This document shows, in pieces, positions 29,503 to 38,142 of a stretch of 64,000 nucleotides of DNA. Position 1 is the first letter of the stretch. Each line of letters begins with the position of its first letter. Source of the stretch: Kiloniellaceae bacterium. Lineage in GTDB: Bacteria > Pseudomonadota > Alphaproteobacteria > Kiloniellales > J153. Position numbers and translations under genes: made by a program. Below the pieces are notes generated by a model. The model saw only the letters and a list, made by a program, of their open reading frames with translations, was not told the origin of the DNA and made no database searches. Where the stretch lies: NCBI GenBank assembly GCA_021776115.1, contig JAJFGN010000063.1, forward strand, positions 25,294 through 89,293, in the 5' to 3' direction.

Positions 29503-29661
29503 TGTTCCTCGCCCCGACTAGCCGGCGGGCGAGACGGACCTAACCCAACCCCGCCCACGGAAAAAAGCACAAATCACCTCGCCACAACAATGTGACGCGA
29601 GCGTGACCGTTCAACCATACTATATATGATGGGTTAGTTCCACGTGAAGGCAACACGGCGC

Positions 29662-31854
29662 ATGATCGGCATAAGCTCTGAATTCGGGACGAAATGGTTA
29701 ACGCGCCTTCACGCTCGGGCGTTTCAGGTGTGTGCGGGGGCGGTTCTGGCTGTCGTCGCCTTGGGAGTGGCGGCGCCGTCGGTGTGGGCCGCGGCCAGCC
29801 CCTGGATCGACCAGGAGCAGGCACGTCTTCGTTTGCTGGCCGCCGCCGATACGGCCGGTGCGGAGGACACGATTTCGCTCGGCTTGCATTTCAAGCTCGA
29901 GCCGGGCTGGAAGGTCTATTGGCGCTCCCCCGGCGATGCCGGCTATCCACCGCAGATCGATTGGGCGGAATCGCAAAATTTGGCGGCTGCCGAGATGGAA
30001 TGGCCGGTGCCGCACCGCTTCTCCCTGTTCGGGCTGCAGACCTTCGGATACGGCGATGAGGTCGTGTTTCCGATCGCGGCCCGGCCGATTCGGCCCGGTC
30101 AGGCCGTCGCCCTGCGCGCCAAGGTCGAATATCTGACCTGCAACGAGATTTGTATTCCGCGTGAGGCGGTCCTGGCGCTCAACTTGCCGGCCGGGTCTGG
30201 CGAACCCACGGCCGACGGCTTTCTGATCGATACCTTTCGCCTGCGCGTGCCTGGCAAGGGCCCGGCTCAGGGGCTGGAGATTGAAAAGGCCGTTCTGACC
30301 GGGACCTTGGCGGCGCCGGTGGTCGAAGTTACGGCGCGTTCCGACCGGCCTTTCGAGTCGCCGGACGTCTTGATCGAGGCGCCGCCAGGGTTCAGCTTCG
30401 CCGCGCCGGAGATAAGCTTCGCGGAGGCGCGGAGCCGGGCCGTGCTTCGTGTCGCGGCGACGGCGGCAGGCGGCGGGGTCCTGGAAGGCAAGCGGATCAC
30501 CCTAACTTTGACCGATGGCCGGCGCGGCAGCGAGCGTCCGGTCGTCGCGCGTTATGCGGCCTCGGCGGCCGCGCGTACCGGCGGCGGCCCGGTCGATGTC
30601 GGGACGTTCGCGGTCATATTGGGCTTGGCGATTCTGGGGGGGCTGATCCTAAACCTGATGCCCTGCGTCTTGCCGGTCCTTTCCATCAAGTTGTTGTCGG
30701 TGGTCAAGCACGGGGGGCGCGCGCCTGCCGCGGTGCGGGTCAGCTTCCTGGCGTCCTCCGCCGGAATCATCGCGTCCTTCCTGGTCCTGGCGGGTGGGGC
30801 GATTCTGGTCAAATCGCTGGGTCTGGCGGTCGGCTGGGGCATCCAGTTCCAACAGCCGCTGTTCCTGACCGCGATGGCGGTGGTCGTGATTCTTTTCGCG
30901 TGCAATCTTTTCGGGTTCTACGAATTCGGCTTGCCGCGTTGGGCCCAGGGGACCGCCACGCTTGGCCAAGCCCGAGGCGGCGCGCCGCGCGAGCCGACCC
31001 TGACGGAACACTTCATGACCGGGGCTCTCGCGACCTTGCTGGCGACGCCGTGCTCGGCGCCTTTTTTGGGCACCGCCATTGGGTTTGCCTTGGCGCGCGG
31101 TCCGCTCGAAATCCTTTCGATCTTCGCCGCGCTCGGGCTCGGGCTGGCGCTGCCCTACTTGGTGATTGCCGCGGTACCGGCCTTGGCGACCCGCCTGCCG
31201 CGCCCCGGCCCCTGGATGGTCACGCTCAGGCGGGTGCTCGGTCTGGCCCTGGTCGCGACCGCGGTCTGGCTCTTGAGCGTTCTTAGCGCGCAGGTCGGCC
31301 TAGGTGGGGCCGTCGCCGCGGGCGCCCTGCTTGGCGCCCTGATCCTTGTGGTCTGGATGGGCCGCGCCCGGGACAGCCGGTCGCGCGCCACCGCGATCGC
31401 CACCCCGGCTTTGGCGGGAATTTTGGCGCTGGCCACTATTGCGCTGCCCGCCGGTCTGACCCCGCAAGCGGTGACCGCCATAGCGGCACCCCAAAAAGGC
31501 GATGAGATCTGGCAAGCTTTCGACCAGGCCGAGATTTCGCGCCGTGTGGCTCAAGGCGAGATCGTCATCGTCGATGTGACCGCGGATTGGTGCCTGACCT
31601 GCCAGGTCAACAAGAAGCTGGTGTTGGACCGGGACCCGGTAAACTCACGAATCGCCGGGGAAGGGGTTACCGCGATGCGCCGCGACTGGACCCTGCCAAG
31701 CGACGAGATCTCGGCCTACCTCGAAGGATTCGGACGCTATGGCATTCCGTTCGACGCGGTGTACGGTCCCGGAGCGCCGGGTGGTATCGCGCTGCCGGAG
31801 CTTTTGACCAGCGAGGCGGTATTGAAGGCGTTCGAGCAAGCGGGTGGCGGTTGA
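29662..31854 (+). CDS. DsbD/ScsB-like protein-disulfide reductase
   Basis: An inner-membrane protein that passes electrons from cytosolic thioredoxin to periplasmic thiol partners. About 730 aa in three parts: an exported N-terminal domain (signal ending VWAAA; conserved VEYLTCNEICIPR with its reactive cysteine pair), an eight-helix core (about 305-590) with the LMPCVLPVLSIK and ATPCSAPFLGTAIGF cysteines, and a C-terminal thioredoxin domain with C644-LT-C647 in ADWCLTCQVNKK. The N-terminal domain is of the ScsB kind, associated with copper tolerance and sulfenic-acid repair. The start is either ATG 29662 or GTG 29644 six codons earlier; neither has a strong ribosome site. Confidence 0.92.
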   Translation: MIGISSEFGTKWLTRLHARAFQVCAGAVLAVVALGVAAPSVWAAASPWIDQEQARLRLLAAADTAGAEDTISLGLHFKLEPGWKVYWRSPGDAGYPPQIDWAESQNLAAAEMEWPVPHRFSLFGLQTFGYGDEVVFPIAARPIRPGQAVALRAKVEYLTCNEICIPREAVLALNLPAGSGEPTADGFLIDTFRLRVPGKGPAQGLEIEKAVLTGTLAAPVVEVTARSDRPFESPDVLIEAPPGFSFAAPEISFAEARSRAVLRVAATAAGGGVLEGKRITLTLTDGRRGSERPVVARYAASAAARTGGGPVDVGTFAVILGLAILGGLILNLMPCVLPVLSIKLLSVVKHGGRAPAAVRVSFLASSAGIIASFLVLAGGAILVKSLGLAVGWGIQFQQPLFLTAMAVVVILFACNLFGFYEFGLPRWAQGTATLGQARGGAPREPTLTEHFMTGALATLLATPCSAPFLGTAIGFALARGPLEILSIFAALGLGLALPYLVIAAVPALATRLPRPGPWMVTLRRVLGLALVATAVWLLSVLSAQVGLGGAVAAGALLGALILVVWMGRARDSRSRATAIATPALAGILALATIALPAGLTPQAVTAIAAPQKGDEIWQAFDQAEISRRVAQGEIVIVDVTADWCLTCQVNKKLVLDRDPVNSRIAGEGVTAMRRDWTLPSDEISAYLEGFGRYGIPFDAVYGPGAPGGIALPELLTSEAVLKAFEQAGGG

Positions 31855-31941
31855 TCGCGCGCGTGCAAAGGCTATCTTGCGTGTCTGAACCGGGCCCGGT
31901 ACCGCGCGCCCGATAACTTGTTTTGGGGAAGGAATCTAAGA

Positions 31942-32424
31942 ATGACAATCAAGCTTGGCGACAAGGTTCCGGAAGTCTCGCTCGCTCACATGACCAAGGA
32001 CGGCCCGGCGCCGATCTCGACGAGCGACATCTTCAAGGGCAAGAAAGTCGTGCTCTTCGCGCTGCCGGGCGCCTTCACGCCGACCTGCTCCGCGAAGCAT
32101 TTGCCCGGCTTCGTCGAGAAGGCGGATCAGATCAAGGCCAAGGGCGTGGATACGATTGCGTGTCTCTCCGTCAACGATCCCTTCGTGATGGGGGCCTGGG
32201 GCAAGGACCAAAGCGTCGGCGAGAAGGTTCTGATGCTGGCCGACGGCAGCGCCGAGTTGACCAAGGCGATGGGACTGGAACTGGACCTGACGCCGCGCGG
32301 CTTCGGCGTGCGCTCCGACCGCTACGCCATGATCGTGGACGACGGCGTGGTTTCGATGTTGAACCGGGAAGAGCCCGGCGCCTTCGAGGTTTCCGGCGCC
32401 GACGCGGTCCTCAAGGCGCTATAG
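31942..32424 (+). CDS. Peroxiredoxin (Prx5/AhpC-TSA type)
   Basis: A 160-aa cytosolic thiol peroxidase that reduces hydroperoxides. The peroxidatic cysteine is C49 in LPGAFTPTCSAKHLPGF, and the family CLSVNDPFVMGAWGK and TPRGFGVRSDRYAMIVDDGVV follow. ATG 31942 has AAGGAA 8 nt upstream. It lies downstream of the disulfide reductase, consistent with a thiol redox cluster. Confidence 0.95.
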   Translation: MTIKLGDKVPEVSLAHMTKDGPAPISTSDIFKGKKVVLFALPGAFTPTCSAKHLPGFVEKADQIKAKGVDTIACLSVNDPFVMGAWGKDQSVGEKVLMLADGSAELTKAMGLELDLTPRGFGVRSDRYAMIVDDGVVSMLNREEPGAFEVSGADAVLKAL

Positions 32425-32809
32425 CGGCGACCCGGCGACTGGACCGTCATTGTGGCGTTGCCTCCACGATAGGTCCTGTTTCAGGCGTGGTGCGGTCATC
32501 TCCGACGACAGTCCGGCACGGGAAACAGGTGCCAGGGCATGACTCTACCAACATGGGTGTGCTATGTTGGCTGTTGGAAACGAGAGTGGACCTACAGGCC
32601 TCGCAGCACTCGCAGCACTCACGATATAAGTTTACCCAGTGCGGAAATACACCTGAAACAAACCACATCCGTGCCCCTGCAGCCAGATCACTCTTGCAGG
32701 AGGCTAGTGGATAGAATCTAACACTTAGCGCCAACAAGAACGGCAGGAACCCGTGACATTCCCCGAGGCCTAGGGGGCATCAAGAGTCGGATTTTCATCA
32801 CTAGATAAT
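32425..32809. other. 385-bp gene-free stretch with an IS630 scar
   Basis: No convincing gene on either strand. It holds a short 9-bp tandem repeat (TCGCAGCAC twice, around 32600) and the transposase relic at 32704-32732. Base composition becomes more AT-rich towards the coiled-coil gene. Confidence 0.6.
32704..32732 (-). mobile_element. IS630-family transposase 3'-end relic (left)
   Basis: Read on the minus strand these 29 bp end VLDSIH-stop, the C-terminus of IS630-type transposases, with a CAA codon changed to TAA just before. They match 33934-33962 at 26 of 29 positions in the same orientation, so the two copies form imperfect direct repeats around the coiled-coil gene. Confidence 0.65.
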
Positions 32810-33937
32810 ATGCAGATCAAAGAAATCTTTCAGACGGCCGTTCCCGCGTGGATATCAGCCGTGGGAACATTGGCAATTGCTGTAGTCGCTTGGATCACGC
32901 TCGATCCGCTAGTAGAAAACCTGAACTTACGTTCAGAGAATGTGGGGCTAAGAGTCCAACTTGATGACCTTAACAGACAAACGAAAGAGTCGGAGTCAGC
33001 TCTATCCATCGCCAAGATGCAAAGAGTTGCTGCCGAAAGCCAGTTAGAGAGATTCAATGCCGACTTAGCCAGAACGCGGGAAGATACCCGTTTGGCCCAG
33101 AGAGAATTGTCCGCCACTAGGGCACATACTGATCGCCTCCTGGAAATGAGCGCAAAGACACTCGAAACGCTAAATGAGCGCGATGAGGAACGGAGGAAGC
33201 TTCAGGAACAGAACAAAGAAATTCGCGTGGCAAATGCTGTACTCGATACTGAGAACGTCACCCTTCAAAAGCAAAACGTTGCATTAGCCGGCGAACGCGA
33301 CAAGCTAATTTCCAGCCTATCGGATGCGCACCGCGAGGTAGCACGTGTTCGACATTCTCAACGAGTTTTCGTTATCGATTCGATACTGCAAAAAGCTAGA
33401 ACACTCGTTCCGAACCCCTCGACCGGCTTCAAGAAATTCGTAGAGCTTAATCCCAAGGGGGAATGGCCGACGGTGACTGCCGCAGTGTCGACGTTAATGG
33501 GCGCGTTCCTCTCAGAGCCGCCGCCGCGACGAACCGGCCGTGAAGTCTTAAGGTCTCTGTACGAAGAACCGGAATTTGATCTATTTACTGAACAGGAACG
33601 CCAGTCCTTTGTGGCCAAGATCGAAAAATTCATGAATGTCCGCAAAGAAGAATTTGACCAACCGCTTGGCATTGACTTTCGAATAGGCGCAGAATTTGGT
33701 AAGGCAAGTCGACACGTAACGGATTTGAGGACTGCTCAAAACAAACAAACGAGAGTTGAGGTCGAAAAAGGGAAACCGGAACGTGTGCCGACAGATCAAG
33801 ATATCAAACAAGCGGAAGATATGGAGCGGCCGGCTCGCGAACTACATGAGAAAGAGATTCAGCGCGCAACAAGAGTGGTCGAAGAATTTCATTCCGCTTT
33901 AGACGAAATGAAGGCTAGCTTAACTGATCCTACCTAG
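32810..33937 (+). CDS. Membrane-anchored coiled-coil protein, unknown
   Basis: A 375-aa protein from an AT-richer island. One N-terminal transmembrane helix (about 10-31, VPAWISAVGTLAIAVVAWITL) precedes a long coiled coil (about 36-185, heptads such as LEMSAKTLETLNERDEERRKLQEQ). The C-terminal part (about 186-375) is charged and helical with no family that I recognise. The codon use and base composition differ from the neighbouring housekeeping genes, and IS630 relics sit on both sides, both signs of horizontal acquisition. It stands alone with no partner gene. Its general shape is like accessory membrane sensors or scaffolds, but no function can be assigned. Confidence 0.8.
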   Translation: MQIKEIFQTAVPAWISAVGTLAIAVVAWITLDPLVENLNLRSENVGLRVQLDDLNRQTKESESALSIAKMQRVAAESQLERFNADLARTREDTRLAQRELSATRAHTDRLLEMSAKTLETLNERDEERRKLQEQNKEIRVANAVLDTENVTLQKQNVALAGERDKLISSLSDAHREVARVRHSQRVFVIDSILQKARTLVPNPSTGFKKFVELNPKGEWPTVTAAVSTLMGAFLSEPPPRRTGREVLRSLYEEPEFDLFTEQERQSFVAKIEKFMNVRKEEFDQPLGIDFRIGAEFGKASRHVTDLRTAQNKQTRVEVEKGKPERVPTDQDIKQAEDMERPARELHEKEIQRATRVVEEFHSALDEMKASLTDPT

Positions 33938-34026
33938 TGGATCGAATCTAACACTTGGTGCCCGCGTTTGACGGCGGCGATGATTTTGTCTGGACCTGTG
34001 GTCCAGGTGAAGAACAACGGTCGACC
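33934..34026 (-). mobile_element. IS630-family transposase 3'-end relic (right)
   Basis: The minus strand reads FFTWTTGPDKIIAAVKRG followed by HQVLDSIH and a stop: the conserved C-terminal tail of IS630-family transposases. Upstream the frame meets a stop, so only about 30 codons survive. It overlaps the last bases of the coiled-coil gene. The catalytic DDE region is absent. Confidence 0.8.
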
Positions 34027-34298
34027 AAGGGGCATTACCCAACGGCCATCGGACCGTCATGCGTTTCGCAACCCGGGAGAATGTGATGCGAAGGTGGCGC
34101 CAGCGGCACATTGAGGTTATGTCCGCACCGGCTCATTCTTTGCCATGACGGCAACCCTGGGAGAACGTCGGCTTAGCAACACTTTCTCACCGTTGAGGGA
34201 TGCGACAATGGGCGCGGTTTCCGGACTTGTCTAGCGTCCTGGGTGGCGACGCCGGTTGAGGCCCGAACAGCCCCGGTGCATGCGTGGGTTTGGGAGGC
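34027..34298. other. Gene-free stretch
   Basis: Between the IS630 relic and the rnhA stop I see no supported gene and no clear repeat; it is probably degraded mobile-element flank. Confidence 0.5.
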
Positions 34299-34739
34299 TC
34301 AGCGCTGGGCCGGGATCGCGGCGCGCGCCAGTTCGTCGGCGCGCTCGTTTTCGGCGTGCCCGTCGTGGCCTTTGACCCAGACCCATTCGACGTCGTGCGT
34401 GGCCAGGGCCGCCTCCAGGCGCTGCCAGAGGTCCTTATTCTTGACCGGTTTTTTGTCGGCGGTTTTCCATCCGCGCCGCTTCCAGCCATGAATCCATTTG
34501 GTGATACCGTCCTTCACGTAGGTGCTATCGGTATAGAGGCGCGCCTTCGATGTGCGATTCAGGGTTTCCAGGGCCACGATCGCGGCCATCATCTCCATGC
34601 GGTTGTTGGTGGTCTGCGCCTCGCCGCCCGATAGCTCGCGCTCCGCGCCCTTGTAGCGCAGGATCGCGCCCCAGCCGCCCGGGCCCGGATTGCCCGAGCA
34701 AGCCCCGTCGGTGAAGATCTCGACCCTCTCAGCTTCCAT
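34299..34739 (-). CDS. rnhA: Ribonuclease HI
   Basis: A 146-aa enzyme that cleaves the RNA strand of RNA-DNA hybrids. The acidic catalytic set is present: D11 in [18 protein letters not shown]49 in [11 protein letters not shown]71 in LYTDSTYV, and D135 in [10 protein letters not shown]; the basic handle ([16 protein letters not shown]) is typical of the E. coli type. ATG 34739 shares a base with the thrB stop (TGATG), so translation is coupled. Confidence 0.97.
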   Translation of the reverse strand: MEAERVEIFTDGACSGNPGPGGWGAILRYKGAERELSGGEAQTTNNRMEMMAAIVALETLNRTSKARLYTDSTYVKDGITKWIHGWKRRGWKTADKKPVKNKDLWQRLEAALATHDVEWVWVKGHDGHAENERADELARAAIPAQR

Positions 34740-35701
34740 CAATCTAACCCGTAAGCGCCGGGCCCACGGACACCCTGATGAAAGCGCAGCTTGTCCCGGT
34801 ACTCCAGCGGGTCTTTGGGCCGGACCAGGGCGCCCTCCGGGTGGTGCAGCCAATCGTAGAGGCGGGTCAGAAGAAAGCGGACCGAGGCGCCGCGCGCGAG
34901 TATGGGAAGCGCTTCCAGTTCCGCTTGCTCGAGTGGGCGCACACGGCGGTAGCTGTTGAGGAGCAGGCGCGCCTTGGTGACGTTGAAGGCGTTGTCCGGC
35001 TCGAAGCACCAGGCATTCAGGCACACCGCGAGGTCGTAAGCGTAGAAGTCGTTGCAGGCGAAATAGAAATCTATGAAGCCCGATAAGCGTGGGCCCAGAA
35101 AGAAGACGTTATCTGGAAACAAGTCCGCGTGGATCACGCCGCACGGCAAACCCTGCGGCCAGTCCCGTTCCAGCGCCTCAATTTCCCGCGCCAAGTCCTC
35201 GGCTAGGCCCGGGCGCACCTCATGCGCGCGGGCGCGGCTGCGCTCGAACAAGGGACGCCACCCGGTCAGGGACAGATCGTTGTCCCGGTGGAGCGCGAAT
35301 CCCTCGCTAGCAACATGCATCCGGGCCAGGGCATCGCCCAGGAGGCGGCAGTGTTCCGGCTGGATGCGGCGCGGCGACAAGCCGTCGAGAAATGTGACGA
35401 TCACCGCCGGCCGGCCGCACAGGTTGCGCAAGCTCTCTCCGTCCTTGCCCGCGACCGGCAAGGGGCAATCGAATCCCTTGTCGGAGAGGTGGTGCATCAG
35501 GCCCAGGAAATAGGGCAGGTCTTCCGCCCGGACGCGCTTTTCGTAAAGAGTCAGGATGTAGGTGCCCCGCGTCGTGCGCAGCAGGAAGTTGGAGTTCTCA
35601 ACCCCTTCCGCGATGCCTTTGAACGACGTCACGTCGCCCAGGTCGTATTGGGTGAGGAAGCCGGTCAGGTCCTCGTCGGAGACTTCGGTGTAAACGGCCA
35701 T
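34739..35701 (-). CDS. thrB: Homoserine kinase (APH-fold ThrB type II)
   Basis: A 320-aa kinase that makes O-phosphohomoserine for ThrC. It begins [22 protein letters not shown], the alphaproteobacterial/pseudomonad ThrB N-terminus, and has the aminoglycoside-phosphotransferase-like catalytic loop [17 protein letters not shown] and the metal-binding [18 protein letters not shown]. It lies between ispH and rnhA in the conserved ispH-thrB-rnhA order. Confidence 0.95.
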   Translation of the reverse strand: MAVYTEVSDEDLTGFLTQYDLGDVTSFKGIAEGVENSNFLLRTTRGTYILTLYEKRVRAEDLPYFLGLMHHLSDKGFDCPLPVAGKDGESLRNLCGRPAVIVTFLDGLSPRRIQPEHCRLLGDALARMHVASEGFALHRDNDLSLTGWRPLFERSRARAHEVRPGLAEDLAREIEALERDWPQGLPCGVIHADLFPDNVFFLGPRLSGFIDFYFACNDFYAYDLAVCLNAWCFEPDNAFNVTKARLLLNSYRRVRPLEQAELEALPILARGASVRFLLTRLYDWLHHPEGALVRPKDPLEYRDKLRFHQGVRGPGAYGLD

Positions 35702-35747
35702 GGGACAATCGGATCAGGCAGCCCAAGTGGGACGGGGCGCTAACGTA

Positions 35748-36707
35748 TCAGGCCAAGGCCTTGGTCTCGGTCAAGATACGCGGCAGCTTGAATTGCACGC
35801 TTTCGTTGGTCACCGTGATCTCTTCGATACTGACGTCGAAGCGCTCGCGGCAGGCGGCGATCACTTCCTCGACCAGGACTTCCGGGGCCGAGGCGCCGGC
35901 GGTGATGCCCAGGCTATCGATATCGGTCAAATCCGACCAATCGATGCCGCTGGCGCGCTGCACCAGCATGGAACGCTCGCAGCCAAGCTTGCGCGCGACC
36001 TCGACCAGGCGCTGCGAATTGGAAGAGTTGGGCGCGCCCACAACCAGCAAGGCGTCGCAACGCGGGGCGATGGCTTTGACGGCCTGTTGGCGGTTCGTCG
36101 TGGCGTAGCAAATATCCTCCTTCTTCGGCCCGTGAATGTCCGGGAATCTGCCGCGCAGGACGTCAATGGTTTCCGCCGTGTCGTCGACCGATAGCGTGGT
36201 CTGGGTAATAAAGGAGAGGCGTTGAGGGTCCTCGACCTCGACGCTCCGCGCGTCTTCGACGCTTTCGACCAGGAGGATTCGCCCATCCGGCACCTGGCCC
36301 ATGGTGCCGATGACCTCGGGATGGCCGGCGTGTCCGATCAGGATGATTTGGCGGCCATAGCGGGCGTGCCGTTCCGCTTCCCGGTGAACCTTGCTGACCA
36401 GCGGGCAGGTCGCGTCCAAATAGAACAGCTTGCGCTGCTCGGCTTCGGCCGGCACCGTTTTGGGGACGCCGTGCGCCGAAAAAATCACCGGCACGTCCTC
36501 CGGCACCTCGTCCAAATCTTCGACGAAGACGGCGCCCTTTGCCTCCAGTCCTTCAACCACATAGCGGTTGTGGACGATCTCGTGGCGGACATAGACCGGC
36601 GGTCCGAATTTCGCGATCGCCTCCTCGACGATTTCGATGGCGCGCTCGACCCCGGCGCAAAACCCGCGCGGGCTGGCAAGCAAGATAGTCAGCGGTCGTT
36701 TCGTCAT
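35748..36707 (-). CDS. ispH: 4-hydroxy-3-methylbut-2-enyl diphosphate reductase
   Basis: The last enzyme of the MEP isoprenoid pathway; an iron-sulfur protein making IPP and DMAPP. 319 aa from ATG 36707. The three cluster cysteines are in [26 protein letters not shown] and [13 protein letters not shown], and the substrate-binding SNSQRL and GASAPE are present. An in-frame ATG at 36773 would add 22 residues without family similarity. Confidence 0.97.
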   Translation of the reverse strand: MTKRPLTILLASPRGFCAGVERAIEIVEEAIAKFGPPVYVRHEIVHNRYVVEGLEAKGAVFVEDLDEVPEDVPVIFSAHGVPKTVPAEAEQRKLFYLDATCPLVSKVHREAERHARYGRQIILIGHAGHPEVIGTMGQVPDGRILLVESVEDARSVEVEDPQRLSFITQTTLSVDDTAETIDVLRGRFPDIHGPKKEDICYATTNRQQAVKAIAPRCDALLVVGAPNSSNSQRLVEVARKLGCERSMLVQRASGIDWSDLTDIDSLGITAGASAPEVLVEEVIAACRERFDVSIEEITVTNESVQFKLPRILTETKALA

Positions 36708-36902
36708 GGCTTCCGGGGAGGGCTCCAATGTCAGCGGCTGAGCGGCCGCGCGGCTTGTAGAGGCTGAGACCATGTTATCGCAACTTGGACCGTCAGGCGA
36801 CCCTTGTACTGGTCCAGGGGCTTGCCTAAAGTCGCTGCGGATTCGCGGGCGGCCCTGCCGCCGCGCCGAAACTAGTACACCTTCAACGCGGAAGGAAGAG
36901 GT

Positions 36903-37142
36903 ATGGCCGATCCGGTTCCAGCGCAAAAAGCGCCGTATCAATACACGGTGGAAGCGGGGCGGAACTATTTCTGGTGCGCCTGCGGTAGAAGCAAGAAACA
37001 ACCGCTTTGCGACGGGTCGCACTCCGGCACCGATATTACCCCTTTCATTTATAAGGCTACCGAATCCAAGGAAGTTTGGTTTTGCGGATGCAAGGCGACC
37101 GGAAATCAGCCGCTTTGCGACGGAACGCACAAAACTCTGTGA
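36903..37142 (+). CDS. Double CDGSH iron-sulfur protein
   Basis: A 79-aa protein with two complete CDGSH [2Fe-2S] motifs: C25-A-C27 ... C36-DGS-H40, and C61-G-C63 ... C72-DGT-H76. This is the tandem-CDGSH type related to mitochondrial CISD3 (MiNT). It probably acts as a monomeric redox or cluster-transfer protein in the cytosol. There is no transmembrane anchor. GGAAGGAAGAGG lies just upstream of the ATG. It is divergent from ispH. Confidence 0.93.
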   Translation: MADPVPAQKAPYQYTVEAGRNYFWCACGRSKKQPLCDGSHSGTDITPFIYKATESKEVWFCGCKATGNQPLCDGTHKTL

Positions 37143-37156
37143 AGGGCATATACCCG

Positions 37157-37729
37157 GTGTTTTCACGTTACCTGTGCGGCGGCCGCAAAATCGGCGCGGC
37201 CCAAGGGCTCATACCGCTTCGGCGGTGGGGTGTGGGGCTTGCGGTTGTGGGGCCTATCGTCCTGGCGGCTTGCGCCGGGAGCGAGCCGCCGCCGCCACCG
37301 TGCCCGGCCGTGTCCGGAGTCACAGGGGCGCAGACACTGGTCCGCTTCGACCAAAGCGGGCAGGACCTCACCGACGTGCTCTTCGAGGCCGAAGTTAAGG
37401 ACGTCGTCTTGCGTTGCGAGTACGACGACAATGTAGTTGAGGCCGATATGCGGGTGTCGATCGAGGCCGTTCGCGGCCCGGCCGATCTCAAGCGCCAGGC
37501 CAGTTTCAACTACTTCGTGGCAATCGCGACGCTCGACCGGAAGATTCTGGCGCGCGAGGAGTTCCGGCTAGAAGTTCCCTTCCCCGGCAACCGGAGCCGT
37601 GTCGCCGCGGTTGAGGAAATCAGCCAGCGAATACCCCTCAAGGCAGGCGAGGACGGCACGAATTACATTATCTATGTGGGCTTGGCTTTGACCCCGAAAG
37701 AGCTGAAATACAACCTCGATAACCGCTGA
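37157..37729 (+). CDS. Predicted lipoprotein, unknown family
   Basis: About 190 aa. A basic N-terminus and hydrophobic core end in the lipobox VLAAC, after which comes a Pro-rich linker ([11 protein letters not shown]) and a compact beta-rich domain (about 65-190, with [20 protein letters not shown] and [20 protein letters not shown]). The start is uncertain: GTG 37157 gives a reasonable signal peptide, while the open frame continues upstream into the CDGSH gene. It may be co-transcribed with the CDGSH gene. Function unknown. Confidence 0.7.
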   Translation: MFSRYLCGGRKIGAAQGLIPLRRWGVGLAVVGPIVLAACAGSEPPPPPCPAVSGVTGAQTLVRFDQSGQDLTDVLFEAEVKDVVLRCEYDDNVVEADMRVSIEAVRGPADLKRQASFNYFVAIATLDRKILAREEFRLEVPFPGNRSRVAAVEEISQRIPLKAGEDGTNYIIYVGLALTPKELKYNLDNR

Positions 37730-37786
37730 GGGCGGCGCGGGAAAAGGCGCCGCGCCACGTTCACGCGGGCTTGAAGGAAGGGGATG

Positions 37787-37816
37787 TTGACTTTCCACGC
37801 TAAGTGGCTAGCGTGG
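37787..37816 (+). promoter_or_regulatory. Possible gcv promoter with an operator-like palindrome
   Basis: TTGACT at 37787-37792 is followed after 16 bp by TAGCGT. Between and over these lies the palindrome CCACGCTA-N6-TAGCGTGG (37795-37816). It is the right distance upstream of the glycine riboswitch to be the promoter, and the dyad could bind a dimeric repressor. The -10 match is poor. Confidence 0.4.
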
Positions 37817-37868
37817 CACAACTATCCGGTCCGGTGTCCTTGCGGCGCCGTATCGGGAATGCCGAAAA

Positions 37869-38092
37869 TCCCTCGCGGGAGAGACTGGGTCCGCTAGTTG
37901 CGGGCCCGGCGCCGAAGGAGCAACCGCCCCGGAAACTCTCAGGCAAAATGGACCGCGCGGGATAGGCACCTCTGGAAAGCGGGCGTAATCGCGCCAGTAG
38001 GCGATGCGGTCCACCGAAGGAGTAAGCCGGCACGGTCTAAACAACCGTACCCGGTGAATCTCTCAGGTTCTCGAGACAGAGGGGGCGGTGAC
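37869..38092 (+). promoter_or_regulatory. Tandem glycine riboswitch (two aptamers)
   Basis: Two glycine-binding aptamers in the leader of gcvT. Aptamer 1 shows GCCGAAGGAGCAA (about 37911), ACTCTCAGGCAAAATGGACC and CTCTGGAAAGCGGGC; aptamer 2 shows CACCGAAGGAGTAAGCC (about 38012), GTGAATCTCTCAGGTTC and ACAGAGGGGG. These are the conserved glycine-riboswitch boxes in order, with a short linker. In known cases glycine binding turns on gcvTHP. I see no clear terminator hairpin after aptamer 2, so control may be at the level of translation of the GTG start at 38143. Confidence 0.95.
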
Positions 38093-38142
38093 TGCACCAA
38101 GCGCGGTCGCGCCACCGATGTTCGCTTACGAGGACTAGATCC

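Noticed and set aside
37808..38044. Minus-strand open frames within the gcvT leader
   Set aside because: They lie on the conserved aptamers of the glycine riboswitch, which explains the sequence conservation better.
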